Part shown: piece after piece, positions 17,630 through 26,117 of the stretch | Layout: each line of letters opens with the position of its first letter | How positions within the stretch are numbered: position 1 is the stretch's first letter | Assembly (NCBI GenBank): GCA_963832355.1 | Contig: CAWHTX010000009.1 | Location: forward strand, 186,001 to 250,000 | DNA from: DATFVA01 sp963832355 | GTDB taxonomy: Bacteria > Bacteroidota > Ignavibacteria > Ignavibacteriales > Ignavibacteriaceae | Direction: 5' to 3' | Length of the DNA stretch: 64,000 nt | Position numbers and translations under genes: made by a program | The notes under the pieces: model-generated | The model's database searches: none | Told to the model about the DNA's origin: nothing | The model's input: only the letters and a program-made list of their open reading frames with translations

Positions 17630-18635
17630 GTTTCCGGGAATTGTATCTAACTCTTTGTTAAATGGCAGGGTGTTATGGTTTGGTTTTGGGCTCAGTCAGT
17701 TAATTGACCAAAACAAAAATATATTACTCTATAATTCCTTGAAATGGCTGTCTTCTCAACCCGAAGCTTTTATAAATTACTGGCCGGGTAATAATGAATG
17801 CTCTGCTATCATATATAAAAATATCGAATCATCATCCGCTATCAAGACTATACAAAAGTCTAAAGTAAACTCCGAAACTTTGAACTATTTTGTATCTCCT
17901 GCTTTATTGGATAAATATCCGGATCAAATTAAAGAATCAGCCGGTTCAAATAATATTAATATTATCTGGGACGATTTCTTTTTTTCACAGATGGACTATG
18001 CTGAAAAAAACGCGTGGCTGAAGAAAACTCACGATCTTATAAATGATATTACCGGTCAGGATTATTCGGGTGTACTATCCTACAGAAATATTAAAGATGC
18101 GAGTACTTATGGGATACTGGCACAAAACGGATATTCATTTGTTTTCAAATCGGGTTATTCTGATTCCTTCTTTTTTGATTACGATACAACAAATAACCTG
18201 TATCTATTTGACAAACCTTCTTATGGTGAAGGGATTCAGCAATTCCTGGAATCGGACCCTAAAACCGGAGGGATTTATTATGTGGATAAGGATTCAGTGG
18301 ATAAATTTAATCTTCAGATGGCAAAGCAAAATTGCTGGATAACTACCTTCTCCGATCTGATTAATTGGACAGAAAAACGAAAAAATCTAAGTATCGGGAT
18401 CAATCAAACTAAAGACGATAATTATGAGGTTAATTTTAAGAACAATAATACTTCCAGTATATCGAATATTGAAATCTGGATTTCTATTCCTCGCGTAAAT
18501 AAGAGAGTTTTTGTATCAATTGCAGGGCTGGAAAGAGAATTGACTTTCGATCCCGACAAAAAAATGTATTGTTTGGTTTTACCAACGATCGGGGGATACA
18601 AGGAAATATCCTTCACTATACCGGTAAATAACTAG
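17490..18635 (+). CDS. NodB-like paralogue, C-terminal fragment of a frameshifted gene
   Basis: The continuation of the preceding fragment in another frame. True homology starts near 17515 (IGLKPGQKILLSF) and runs to the stop. It contains NGRVLWFGFGLSQL, INYWPGNNECSAIIY and CWITTFSDLINW, aligning with GRFIWMGFEIN, IQEWPNGYDAAAIIA and FWITTGSEIRKW of the upstream paralogue. NodB metal and catalytic motifs are again absent. The nominal TTG start at 17490 is only where the frame opens; without frame restoration this part would not be made. Confidence 0.62.
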   Translation: MKEAHLLQIGLKPGQKILLSFSSSLFYASDLSGGSHPEGSYLLPGYEFPGIVSNSLLNGRVLWFGFGLSQLIDQNKNILLYNSLKWLSSQPEAFINYWPGNNECSAIIYKNIESSSAIKTIQKSKVNSETLNYFVSPALLDKYPDQIKESAGSNNINIIWDDFFFSQMDYAEKNAWLKKTHDLINDITGQDYSGVLSYRNIKDASTYGILAQNGYSFVFKSGYSDSFFFDYDTTNNLYLFDKPSYGEGIQQFLESDPKTGGIYYVDKDSVDKFNLQMAKQNCWITTFSDLINWTEKRKNLSIGINQTKDDNYEVNFKNNNTSSISNIEIWISIPRVNKRVFVSIAGLERELTFDPDKKMYCLVLPTIGGYKEISFTIPVNN

Positions 18636-18705
18636 GATAATACACTGATTTTGATACAGACTTATATGTTAATTTAATTCGCTGTCTTCGGGTTATCATT
18701 TTAAT

Positions 18706-21700
18706 ATGGCTATAGAAAAAACAAATATAGATTTAATAAGGGTTCTTAATGAAAACATAAAGAATCCCTTTATTGCTATGACCGCCGAAGGGAACATTAC
18801 ATCATTTAATAAACAAGCCGCCAAACTGATCTCATTTAAGGAAAAAGCCGGAAATATTTTCGATTACTTTGACAAGGATTCTGCATTTGAACTCAGCACA
18901 CTTCTGGAGGAAGTTTTATCCGGGAGGAAAACCCTTATAAAAAATGTTATTCTGATCTTCAAAAATGGAACGAACCTGAAATGCCAGGTAACTATCAGTG
19001 AATTTAACCAGGACCAGGTATTCTGCACTTTCAAACCAGAAGAACACACCCTGCGTATAAGTGAAATAACAAGACTGAAGATAAGGAAAGAAGAACTTTC
19101 TGCCCTGATTGGGAATAAGAAGATCGAGAGGATAATAGATTCCATAAGAGGATTATTTCCCTTTACTGTAATTGGTAAAGAGAAAATCAGGAAAGATATT
19201 GACCAACTGGAAGAACTGTTCTGGATTAAAAACAGCAGCGGTATCTTTATCCTCGTTAATAAAATGCTTGCACGAAACCTTGGACTAACCAGCATGCAGC
19301 TTGAAGGTAGATCTGAGATGGAGCTTCTCCCGGTTTATATGCATGAAATTTATAGTTCTCTCGAAAATTACATTAAGAACTCGAACAGTGTAATTATAAC
19401 AGAGGGAATTCCGATACAAGGACTCTCGGCAATAAGTAATTTCCAAACAATTGAAATTCCGCTCAGCGATAGTGAAGGGGACCTGGCAGCTGTGGTAGGA
19501 ATTTCCATGCCTGTAAGGAAAAAGCAAGCAGAGAACGAAAAAGAACCCGGGAAAAATATACTTTCAGGAATTCCCGCAGCCGTTGCAGTGCTTAATAAAG
19601 AAGGGGTTATCGAGCATTCAAGCAAAGAATTTTGTAAATTATTCTCAGATGAATTCTCTGATCTCAGGAATTTGTCTTATACTAATGTTTTTCCACTTGA
19701 AATCTCAGAGAAATTAAAGAAATTCCTTGATTCATTATCTGACAATGCAGAATTTCAACTAAAGTTATCAAAGACGGGTGCGTGGAAAGACAGGGAACTG
19801 AATGTTCTTGTTAGCAGGAATTATGGGGAAGATAATCAGCCGGAGGGACTTTCGGTTTTTTTTGAAGATGTTTCCCCTTATTCAGATCTTGAAAAAATTA
19901 TTAATAGCAGAGGTAAAATGTACGAGGTCCTGATTCAGAATAATCCTGAACCGATTTTTATCTATGATAAAGAAAATCTTCATTTTCTGGAAGCTAACCA
20001 GTCTGCCTTAAACCTTTACGGTTATCGAAAGGATGAATTTCTACAAATGGACCTGACCGATCTTTATACTCCGGAGGACATCCAGACGCTGCTTGATTCA
20101 TCTTCGGGAGGTATAAAGGAAGGTATCTTTACAGGACCATTCAGACATAAAAGAAAAAATGGTGAATCTGTATTTGTTGAAATAAGCAAGATCAATTTCA
20201 AATTCAACAACAAAGATGCTCATTTTAATATAGTTAAAGATGTTACCAAGAACCTTGAAACAGAAAAACAAAAACAACTTTTTAAAGCTGCATATGATAA
20301 TTCCTCAAATATGATTTTCATAACCGATGCATCTGGATTTATAAAATCAGCTAATCACATTGCCGGCTCAGAGCTTGGAATTTCAAATGATGAGCTGGTT
20401 AATTCTGCTTTTGTGTCTCTTGTGAAGGATGATGATCGTGGTCTTATTAACTCAAGAATATTTAATTCGGATGAAAAAAAACAGATATCTATCAGATCTT
20501 CATTTAAAAAATCAGACGGAAGCACCGTGGATGCTGAAATTTTTGCTAATCCGATAGTAAATTATAAGAATGAAACTGAATCCTACGTGCTTGTGGCTAA
20601 ACCGGAAAGTAAGGTTCCCGAACATACGGAACAGAAGATTAAGGAAATTATTGTCGAAAAAATTGTTGAGAAAGAAGGTCTTCCATCAGATAAAATAGAC
20701 CCGGTATTTCTTTCGGGAATCTTCCACGAGATATTAACTCCAATTAATGCAATGCTGGGTTTTGTCCAGGAACTTACCGAAAGTATTGAACAGCAAACCC
20801 CTGAGCAGCAGGAAGCAAAAGAGATAATCGACCAGAACCGCAGGAGACTTTTAAGTACGATGAATTCTGTTATAGAATACTCGCGTCTGGAACAGGAAAC
20901 TGCATCACTTGAAATAAAAGATGTTTCTATTACGGAAATTGTTGACGAAACCCAGGAGGAAATAAGCGATATTCTTAAGAATAAAGGCATAGAGTTCGCT
21001 TACGGTAAGATTTCTTCCTCCTTAACATTTAAAACAGATACCCAGAAATTTATTTCTCTGATATCACTCTTATTTAAAATAGCCTCACAGTTTACCAACA
21101 CAAAGAAAATTTACTTTTCAGCCTATCAGGCCGATGATTCTAATTTTGTTATTTCTATCCAGGATAATTACTCAGTAATGTCACCTGCTTTTTCTGAAAA
21201 CTTCAATAATATCTTCAATAAAAGAGATATACAAAAAGATTACGGAGTTTCAAGACTGTCTGTGAAGCTTGCCCGGATCTTAATGGATTTGCTTCAGGGA
21301 AAGTTTGTGGATAAATCAAAGAAAATTCCCGGCTTTATTTTCCCTCTTGAACCAGAAACAGAAAAGGAGAGAGAAACAGAAAATGAGAAAGTCGTAATTC
21401 CTTCTGAATCAGAAGAAATTGAAGCATTAGAATCTGAAAGGACTGGAGACACTGATACAGGAAAGCTGGAGGAAGAAAAGATCCCGGAATCAGAAATAAA
21501 GGATGAAACCTTCTCTGATGAAGAACCTGAAGAAAAAATAAAAGTTGTGAAGCCCCGGAAACCTGAAAATAAAGCAAGCCATAGTGATCTTTCACAACTA
21601 TCCTGTTTATATATAGAAGATCAGGTAGATTCACAGATTTTATTTAAAGTTCAGATGAAGGACCTGAAGGAAATAAAGTTTGCTGTAAGCTTTGAAGAAG

Positions 21701-21969
21701 CACTTCCTCTTCTCGACACTGTTCACTTCGACTTCATCGTTCTCGATATCAACCTTCAGGGTGAATATAACGGCCTGGATGCTCTTAAAATAATTCACCG
21801 TATGCAGGGTTATGAGTCCATCCCTATTATAGCTGTCACTGCATATGTTCTGCCGGGAGACAGAGAAAAATTTATTGCCACAGGATTTGACGATTTTATT
21901 TCAAAGCCCATTTTCAGGGAAAAAATGGTAAACTCATTAGAAAAAATATTCTCCCTGATGCAATCCTGA
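18706..21969 (+). CDS. Multi-PAS hybrid histidine kinase with decayed ATPase domain
   Basis: A 1087-residue cytoplasmic-looking sensor with no membrane span. About five PAS-like segments occupy residues 10-640 (clear ones: NPEPIFIYDKENLHFLEANQ and NMIFITDASGFIKSANH). A HisKA helix has His674 in FHEILTP. The following HATPase region lacks the N box asparagine, the DxGxG box (IQDNYSVMSP instead) and the glycine-rich G2 box (DYGVSRLSVK), so autophosphorylation is doubtful. An acidic Glu/Lys-rich linker (about 885-965) leads to an intact receiver with Asp1014 (IVLDINLQGE). It ends the exopolysaccharide locus, and its receiver matches the stand-alone one at 7548-7967. It may act as a phosphatase, docking protein or partner of another kinase. 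Confidence 0.82.
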   Translation: MAIEKTNIDLIRVLNENIKNPFIAMTAEGNITSFNKQAAKLISFKEKAGNIFDYFDKDSAFELSTLLEEVLSGRKTLIKNVILIFKNGTNLKCQVTISEFNQDQVFCTFKPEEHTLRISEITRLKIRKEELSALIGNKKIERIIDSIRGLFPFTVIGKEKIRKDIDQLEELFWIKNSSGIFILVNKMLARNLGLTSMQLEGRSEMELLPVYMHEIYSSLENYIKNSNSVIITEGIPIQGLSAISNFQTIEIPLSDSEGDLAAVVGISMPVRKKQAENEKEPGKNILSGIPAAVAVLNKEGVIEHSSKEFCKLFSDEFSDLRNLSYTNVFPLEISEKLKKFLDSLSDNAEFQLKLSKTGAWKDRELNVLVSRNYGEDNQPEGLSVFFEDVSPYSDLEKIINSRGKMYEVLIQNNPEPIFIYDKENLHFLEANQSALNLYGYRKDEFLQMDLTDLYTPEDIQTLLDSSSGGIKEGIFTGPFRHKRKNGESVFVEISKINFKFNNKDAHFNIVKDVTKNLETEKQKQLFKAAYDNSSNMIFITDASGFIKSANHIAGSELGISNDELVNSAFVSLVKDDDRGLINSRIFNSDEKKQISIRSSFKKSDGSTVDAEIFANPIVNYKNETESYVLVAKPESKVPEHTEQKIKEIIVEKIVEKEGLPSDKIDPVFLSGIFHEILTPINAMLGFVQELTESIEQQTPEQQEAKEIIDQNRRRLLSTMNSVIEYSRLEQETASLEIKDVSITEIVDETQEEISDILKNKGIEFAYGKISSSLTFKTDTQKFISLISLLFKIASQFTNTKKIYFSAYQADDSNFVISIQDNYSVMSPAFSENFNNIFNKRDIQKDYGVSRLSVKLARILMDLLQGKFVDKSKKIPGFIFPLEPETEKERETENEKVVIPSESEEIEALESERTGDTDTGKLEEEKIPESEIKDETFSDEEPEEKIKVVKPRKPENKASHSDLSQLSCLYIEDQVDSQILFKVQMKDLKEIKFAVSFEEALPLLDTVHFDFIVLDINLQGEYNGLDALKIIHRMQGYESIPIIAVTAYVLPGDREKFIATGFDDFISKPIFREKMVNSLEKIFSLMQS

Positions 21970-22009
21970 GATTGTTCAACTTCAAGCAAGTCCTTCTAAT
22001 CACTTCATA

Positions 22010-22056
22010 TTGACAATTTAATATACCTTTTGTAAGTTACCATACAGATGTATGGT
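22010..22056 (+). promoter_or_regulatory. lexA promoter with SOS-box candidate
   Basis: TTGACA (22010-22015), a 17-base spacer and TAAGTT (22033-22038) are followed directly by the palindrome ACCATACAGATGTATGGT (22039-22056; 7-base arms, 4-base centre). A dyad at the transcription start of lexA is the expected place for self-repression. The box differs from the E. coli (CTGT-N8-ACAG) and Bacillus (GAAC-N4-GTTC) forms, which is usual between phyla. Confidence 0.65.
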
Positions 22057-22098
22057 ATTCTTATTACACTACAGTTACTAATAAATCCGAGGTATATT

Positions 22099-22725
22099 AT
22101 GCCGGCAGAACTCACAGAAATTCAGAAAAAAATCCTGGAATTTCTTATTGAACAAAAAGTAAATAAGGGTTTTCCGCCCACACTTGCCGAAATAGCACGG
22201 TATTTCGGATATAAGAACCGGGCTACCGTTCAGCAGCATCTTCAGGCCATTGAAAAGAAGGGATATATAAAGCGCAATCCCAAACTTTCACGCGGGATTG
22301 AACTTACCTTGGAAGATAAATTCTTTATACCACGTCCTATCCTTGGGGAAGTTGCGGCCGGAAATCCTTTGACTATCTATCCCGATGCTATTGATTCAAT
22401 TGAACTTCCGACAATAGCACGTATGCCGAAGGATTCATTCCTGTTGAGAGTTAAAGGCGACAGTCTTAAGGATGCCTATATATTCAGCGGGGATATCGTA
22501 ATTGTTAACCCTAATCTGGAACCAAAAAACGGCCAGATCGTAGTTGCCATACTTGATGACGCAGCCGTAGTAAAAAGATTTTATAAAAAGAAAAATGAAA
22601 TAGAACTTGTTTCGGAAAATCCCGAATATAAGCCCATTGTAATTGAGAGGAAAAGTCCTTCATTCAGAATTGTAGGGATTGTTATTGGTATTTACAGGAG
22701 TATGTATAAGAAAAAAGCGGGATAA
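22099..22725 (+). CDS. lexA: LexA SOS repressor
   Basis: A 208-residue repressor-protease. Residues 1-70 form a winged helix (LTEIQKKILEFL, PPTLAEIARYFGYKN, ATVQQHLQAIEKKGYI). The self-cleavage site is VAAG (Ala87-Gly88), the catalytic Ser122 lies in KGDSL and Lys159 in AVVKR. On DNA damage RecA filaments trigger cleavage and derepress SOS genes. I start it at the ATG at 22099, with CGAGG just upstream; an in-frame ATG at 22048 falls inside the operator and would add 17 atypical residues. The nearby dinB gene is a likely target. Confidence 0.95.
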   Translation: MPAELTEIQKKILEFLIEQKVNKGFPPTLAEIARYFGYKNRATVQQHLQAIEKKGYIKRNPKLSRGIELTLEDKFFIPRPILGEVAAGNPLTIYPDAIDSIELPTIARMPKDSFLLRVKGDSLKDAYIFSGDIVIVNPNLEPKNGQIVVAILDDAAVVKRFYKKKNEIELVSENPEYKPIVIERKSPSFRIVGIVIGIYRSMYKKKAG

Positions 22726-22782
22726 ATATTTTATGGTTGAAGTTTTTCACCCTGATTTTCAACTTAAGACCCGAGGTATAAT

Positions 22783-23649
22783 ATGAAAAAGTTATTTGTA
22801 ACTTCTGCTTTATTAATAGCTGTAAGCTTATATTTTCCGGATATTCGCGCCCAATGTTCCGATGCGGGTATTTGTCAGATAGGAGGATATGTAACTGAAG
22901 AAGAAGATGCCAGGACATTTTACTTGTCAGTTTCATATAAGTACGGATACAGCGGTAAGGAGGATGACATACAATATCATTCAGTTATACTTAACGGTAA
23001 TTATAATCTGCTAGATAACAGTTCCGTCAGTTTTTTATTACCATATAACAGCCAATCTTCCCCGGCCGCTGCAGTAAGTGGAATTGGTGATTTGATAATA
23101 AACTGGAATCAGACTCTGTTTTCTGATGAAAATTCATCCCTCAGTGCTTCCGCCGGTATTAAACTGGCAACCGGGGAGGATAATAAAAATAATCTGCCGC
23201 AGTCTATTCAGAGCGGATTAGGTACCAATGATATTTTAATCGGAATAAATTATTTCTATAATCATATAGGACTTGGGGCAGGTTACCAGCTTTCAGGCGG
23301 AAGAAATAATAATTTATATCAATTAAAAAGGGGTGATGATATACTTGTAAAAGCTTCATATCAATTATCGTTTGATCTCTTTAATATTATACCACAGCTT
23401 TTATACATTCAGCCTTTAGGGAAAGCCAGTACCGTAGATTTATCCTCCTCTGCTGGTGAAAAATTTATTGAGGTTGATAATACCGGTAAGCCGCAGTTAA
23501 ACCTTCTGACTGAACTGAAATATAATGCTGCACCAGGTTTATCCCTTATAGGAGATTTTGCCGTCCCGTTTGTAAAAAGAGAAATTAATATAGATGGTTT
23601 GACACGTGCATACAGCATTTCATTTGGTATAAGTTATTCAATTTATTAA
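22783..23649 (+). CDS. Secreted beta-barrel protein, meta-pathway porin-like
   Basis: A 288-residue protein with a signal peptide (MKKLFVTSALLIAVSLYF, cut near IRAQ). Two cysteines (CSDAGIC) follow at the mature N-terminus. The rest is alternating amphipathic beta strands (V-S-F-L-L-P-Y, G-I-G-D-L-I-I-N-W, A-G-I-K-L-A-T-G) ending in SYSIY, consistent with a 12- to 14-strand outer-membrane channel like the phenol meta-pathway family. The pair of cysteines could form a disulfide or bind a ligand. A GAGG site precedes the ATG. No neighbour reveals its substrate. Confidence 0.7.
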   Translation: MKKLFVTSALLIAVSLYFPDIRAQCSDAGICQIGGYVTEEEDARTFYLSVSYKYGYSGKEDDIQYHSVILNGNYNLLDNSSVSFLLPYNSQSSPAAAVSGIGDLIINWNQTLFSDENSSLSASAGIKLATGEDNKNNLPQSIQSGLGTNDILIGINYFYNHIGLGAGYQLSGGRNNNLYQLKRGDDILVKASYQLSFDLFNIIPQLLYIQPLGKASTVDLSSSAGEKFIEVDNTGKPQLNLLTELKYNAAPGLSLIGDFAVPFVKREINIDGLTRAYSISFGISYSIY

Positions 23650-23701
23650 GAAGCAGTTGATATGATCGACTGTATTGTTTTAAAATTAAGCAGTAAGAAG
23701 A

Positions 23702-24613
23702 ATGTCTGAGTATATTATAGGAACGGCGGGGTGGTCGTATAAAGACTGGGTGCCCGTTTTTTATCCAAAAACACAGTCGGGAAGATTCGACTGGCTGAGG
23801 TTTTATGCGCATTATTTCAACTGTGTGGAAGTTAATGCATCCTATTATGCATATATAAGTCCTAGAACCGTTCAAGGCTGGGTGGAAAAAGTATCGGATG
23901 CGGATAATTTCCGGTTTACGATTAAGCTGCATAACGACTTTACCCATAAAAGGGATTTTAGTGATCAGCAGGTAACGGCTGTCCGTACTAACCTTGAACT
24001 ACTTGACAGAGCTGAAAGACTCGGCGGATTATTAATTCAGTTTCCTTATTCGTTTTCATTTAATGAGGCTTCCGCTGATTATTTACGGAGGCTGAAGGAA
24101 ATATTTGAGGATTACAAGTGTTTCATTGAAGTTCGTCATTCTTCCTGGAAGAATGAAAGTGTGTATAAACTTTTTAGCAGACTGAATGTAACCTTTTGTA
24201 CAATTGACCAGCCGCAAATTGGCAAAGCAATTGAGTTTGAACCTTTGATAACCAATGATACAGCGTATATTCGTTTTCATGGAAGGAATACCGATGCCTG
24301 GATGAAATCCATTAAGAATTTCGGTAAAGAACAGACATATGAAGAACAGAGTTCACGGTATGATTACCTTTATACTCCTGGTGAGCTGGTTGAAATTGAG
24401 CAGAAAATAAAAGAAATACAGGAACAGGTTAAGGAAGTTTATGTTATAATGAATAACCATCCGAAAGGGGAGGCTGTTGCAAATGCTATTGAGCTTATTC
24501 ATCTCCTTGAAGAAAAGGAAAAGGTTGATATGCCTCAGACCATAGTAAAAGCCTACCCCCGTCTAAATGCTATTAATCCGGATTCTTCTGAGCCGGAACT
24601 TAATTTGAACTAA
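23702..24613 (+). CDS. DUF72 (YecE-like) protein
   Basis: A 303-residue member of the DUF72 family, a TIM-barrel fold resembling AP endonucleases. Typical motifs: IGTAGWSYKDW at the N-terminus, FRFTIKLHNDFTH, LGGLLIQFPYSF, FIEVRHSSW and YIRFHGRN, with NNHPKGEAVANA near the end. The biochemical role is unknown. It precedes dinB by nine bases, so the two are one transcription unit; a link to DNA repair is an inference from that. Confidence 0.9.
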   Translation: MSEYIIGTAGWSYKDWVPVFYPKTQSGRFDWLRFYAHYFNCVEVNASYYAYISPRTVQGWVEKVSDADNFRFTIKLHNDFTHKRDFSDQQVTAVRTNLELLDRAERLGGLLIQFPYSFSFNEASADYLRRLKEIFEDYKCFIEVRHSSWKNESVYKLFSRLNVTFCTIDQPQIGKAIEFEPLITNDTAYIRFHGRNTDAWMKSIKNFGKEQTYEEQSSRYDYLYTPGELVEIEQKIKEIQEQVKEVYVIMNNHPKGEAVANAIELIHLLEEKEKVDMPQTIVKAYPRLNAINPDSSEPELNLN

Positions 24614-24622
24614 AAGGTAGTT

Positions 24623-25765
24623 ATGCGGACAATATTTCATCTTGATCTGGATGCATTCTTTGTATCTGTTGAGAGAATTCTCGACCCGTCATTAAATGGT
24701 AAACCGGTAATTGTTGGAGGTGATCCGCATGGAAGAGGAGTGGTTGCCGCCTGCTCTTATGAAGCCAGGGTATACGGACTGCACTCAGCTATGCCGATAA
24801 GAACTGCGTATAAACTCTGCCCTGGGGGCATTTACCTGCATGGTCATTATGATGAATATGTCCATTTTTCCCAAGCTGTAAAGAATATTCTGACATATTA
24901 TGCCCCGGCGATACAACAGGCTTCAATCGATGAGTTTTATATGGATTTCACAGGATGCGGAAAGATTTATGGTTCTATGTTTTCTTTTGCATCAAGACTC
25001 CAGAAGGAGATAATGAAGAAACTGTCACTGCCGTGTTCAATAGGAATTGGCAGCAATAAAACTATTGCGAAGATAGGTTCTGACTGTATGAAACCAATGG
25101 GAATTACTTTTATCATTCCCGGTATGGAAAAGGAATTTCTTTCTCATATGCCGGTTGAAACAATTCCAGGTGTGGGGAAGGTTATGCTTAGAGAATTGAA
25201 TAATAAAGGAATTTACCTCATAGGAGATGTGACAAAACTTTCTACGGATTATTGGGGGACAGCTTATGGAAAATACGGCATTGATCTCTGGCGGAAAGCA
25301 AACGGGGAGGGAACTGAATACCTTACAGTTGAACATGAACAGAAGAGCATTTCGAAAGAAACAACATTCGGATCTGATGTTACGGATAATGAAAAAATTT
25401 ATGAGGTGCTCTTTGAACTTACCGGCAGGGTTTGCCAGAACCTGAGAGATGAGAATTTTATGACCTCAACGGTGCATATCAAACTGCGGTACTCTGATTT
25501 TCAGACCCTTACACGTTCCCGTACTATAAAACCTACGGATGATGACAGGGTTATTTTTGAAACGGCGAAGGATTTAATGGTAAAAGCTCATACCAGGCGT
25601 GTGGGGGTAAGGTTAATAGGAATAGGATTAAGTAAGTTCTCAAACTTCTGCGAGCAGGAAATATTATTTGAGGATGAAGAAGTTAAGAGGAAGAAGCTGT
25701 TCAGGGCAATCAACTTCCTAAGGAAAAAGTATAATTATTCTATTATAGATTTCAGCAGGTACTGA
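24623..25765 (+). CDS. dinB: DNA polymerase IV (Y family)
   Basis: Translesion polymerase of 380 residues. The catalytic carboxylates lie in HLDLDAFFVSVE and SIDEFYMDF; YEARVYGLHSAMP is the conserved fingers element; GVGKVMLREL is the helix-hairpin-helix thumb; the little-finger domain occupies about 240-350. The C-terminus ends FSRY with no evident QLxLF-type clamp motif. It bypasses damaged bases after SOS induction. No SOS box was seen just upstream, so expression probably starts before the DUF72 gene. It is convergent with the HIT gene, with only two bases between the stops. Confidence 0.95.
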   Translation: MRTIFHLDLDAFFVSVERILDPSLNGKPVIVGGDPHGRGVVAACSYEARVYGLHSAMPIRTAYKLCPGGIYLHGHYDEYVHFSQAVKNILTYYAPAIQQASIDEFYMDFTGCGKIYGSMFSFASRLQKEIMKKLSLPCSIGIGSNKTIAKIGSDCMKPMGITFIIPGMEKEFLSHMPVETIPGVGKVMLRELNNKGIYLIGDVTKLSTDYWGTAYGKYGIDLWRKANGEGTEYLTVEHEQKSISKETTFGSDVTDNEKIYEVLFELTGRVCQNLRDENFMTSTVHIKLRYSDFQTLTRSRTIKPTDDDRVIFETAKDLMVKAHTRRVGVRLIGIGLSKFSNFCEQEILFEDEEVKRKKLFRAINFLRKKYNYSIIDFSRY

Positions 25766-25767
25766 TA

Positions 25768-26115
25768 TCAGCCCGGAGGCCATCTCATCTGTCTGCCGCC
25801 AAGAAGATGAAGGTGAAGATGATAAACCTCCTGACCTCCTTTTTGCCCGCAATTCATAACCAGCCTGAATCCCTCTTCAGCTATATTGTTATCCTTTGCC
25901 AGTTTATTGGCTACGTCAAACATTTCACCCAGTAATTGGGCATGTTCTTTCCCGTTTATATCAGTTACTTTGGGGATTTCGATTTTAGGGACAATAAGGA
26001 TGTGAACCGGGGCCTGGGGATTTATGTCCTTAAAGGCCATTACAGTTTCACTCTCGAAAACAATATCAGCTTTAATTTCTTTGCTGATTATTTTGGAAAA
26101 TATGGTATCGCCCAT
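25768..26115 (-). CDS. HIT-family nucleotide hydrolase (HinT-like)
   Basis: A 115-residue histidine-triad protein. The catalytic HLHLHLLGG motif is near residue 99, and IFSKIISKEIKADIVFES plus FKDINPQAPVHILIVPK are typical of HinT. These enzymes cleave nucleoside phosphoramidates such as AMP-lysine. It follows the NtrC-like regulator by two bases and closes the long minus-strand block. Confidence 0.93.
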   Translation of the reverse strand: MGDTIFSKIISKEIKADIVFESETVMAFKDINPQAPVHILIVPKIEIPKVTDINGKEHAQLLGEMFDVANKLAKDNNIAEEGFRLVMNCGQKGGQEVYHLHLHLLGGRQMRWPPG

Positions 26116-26117
26116 AA

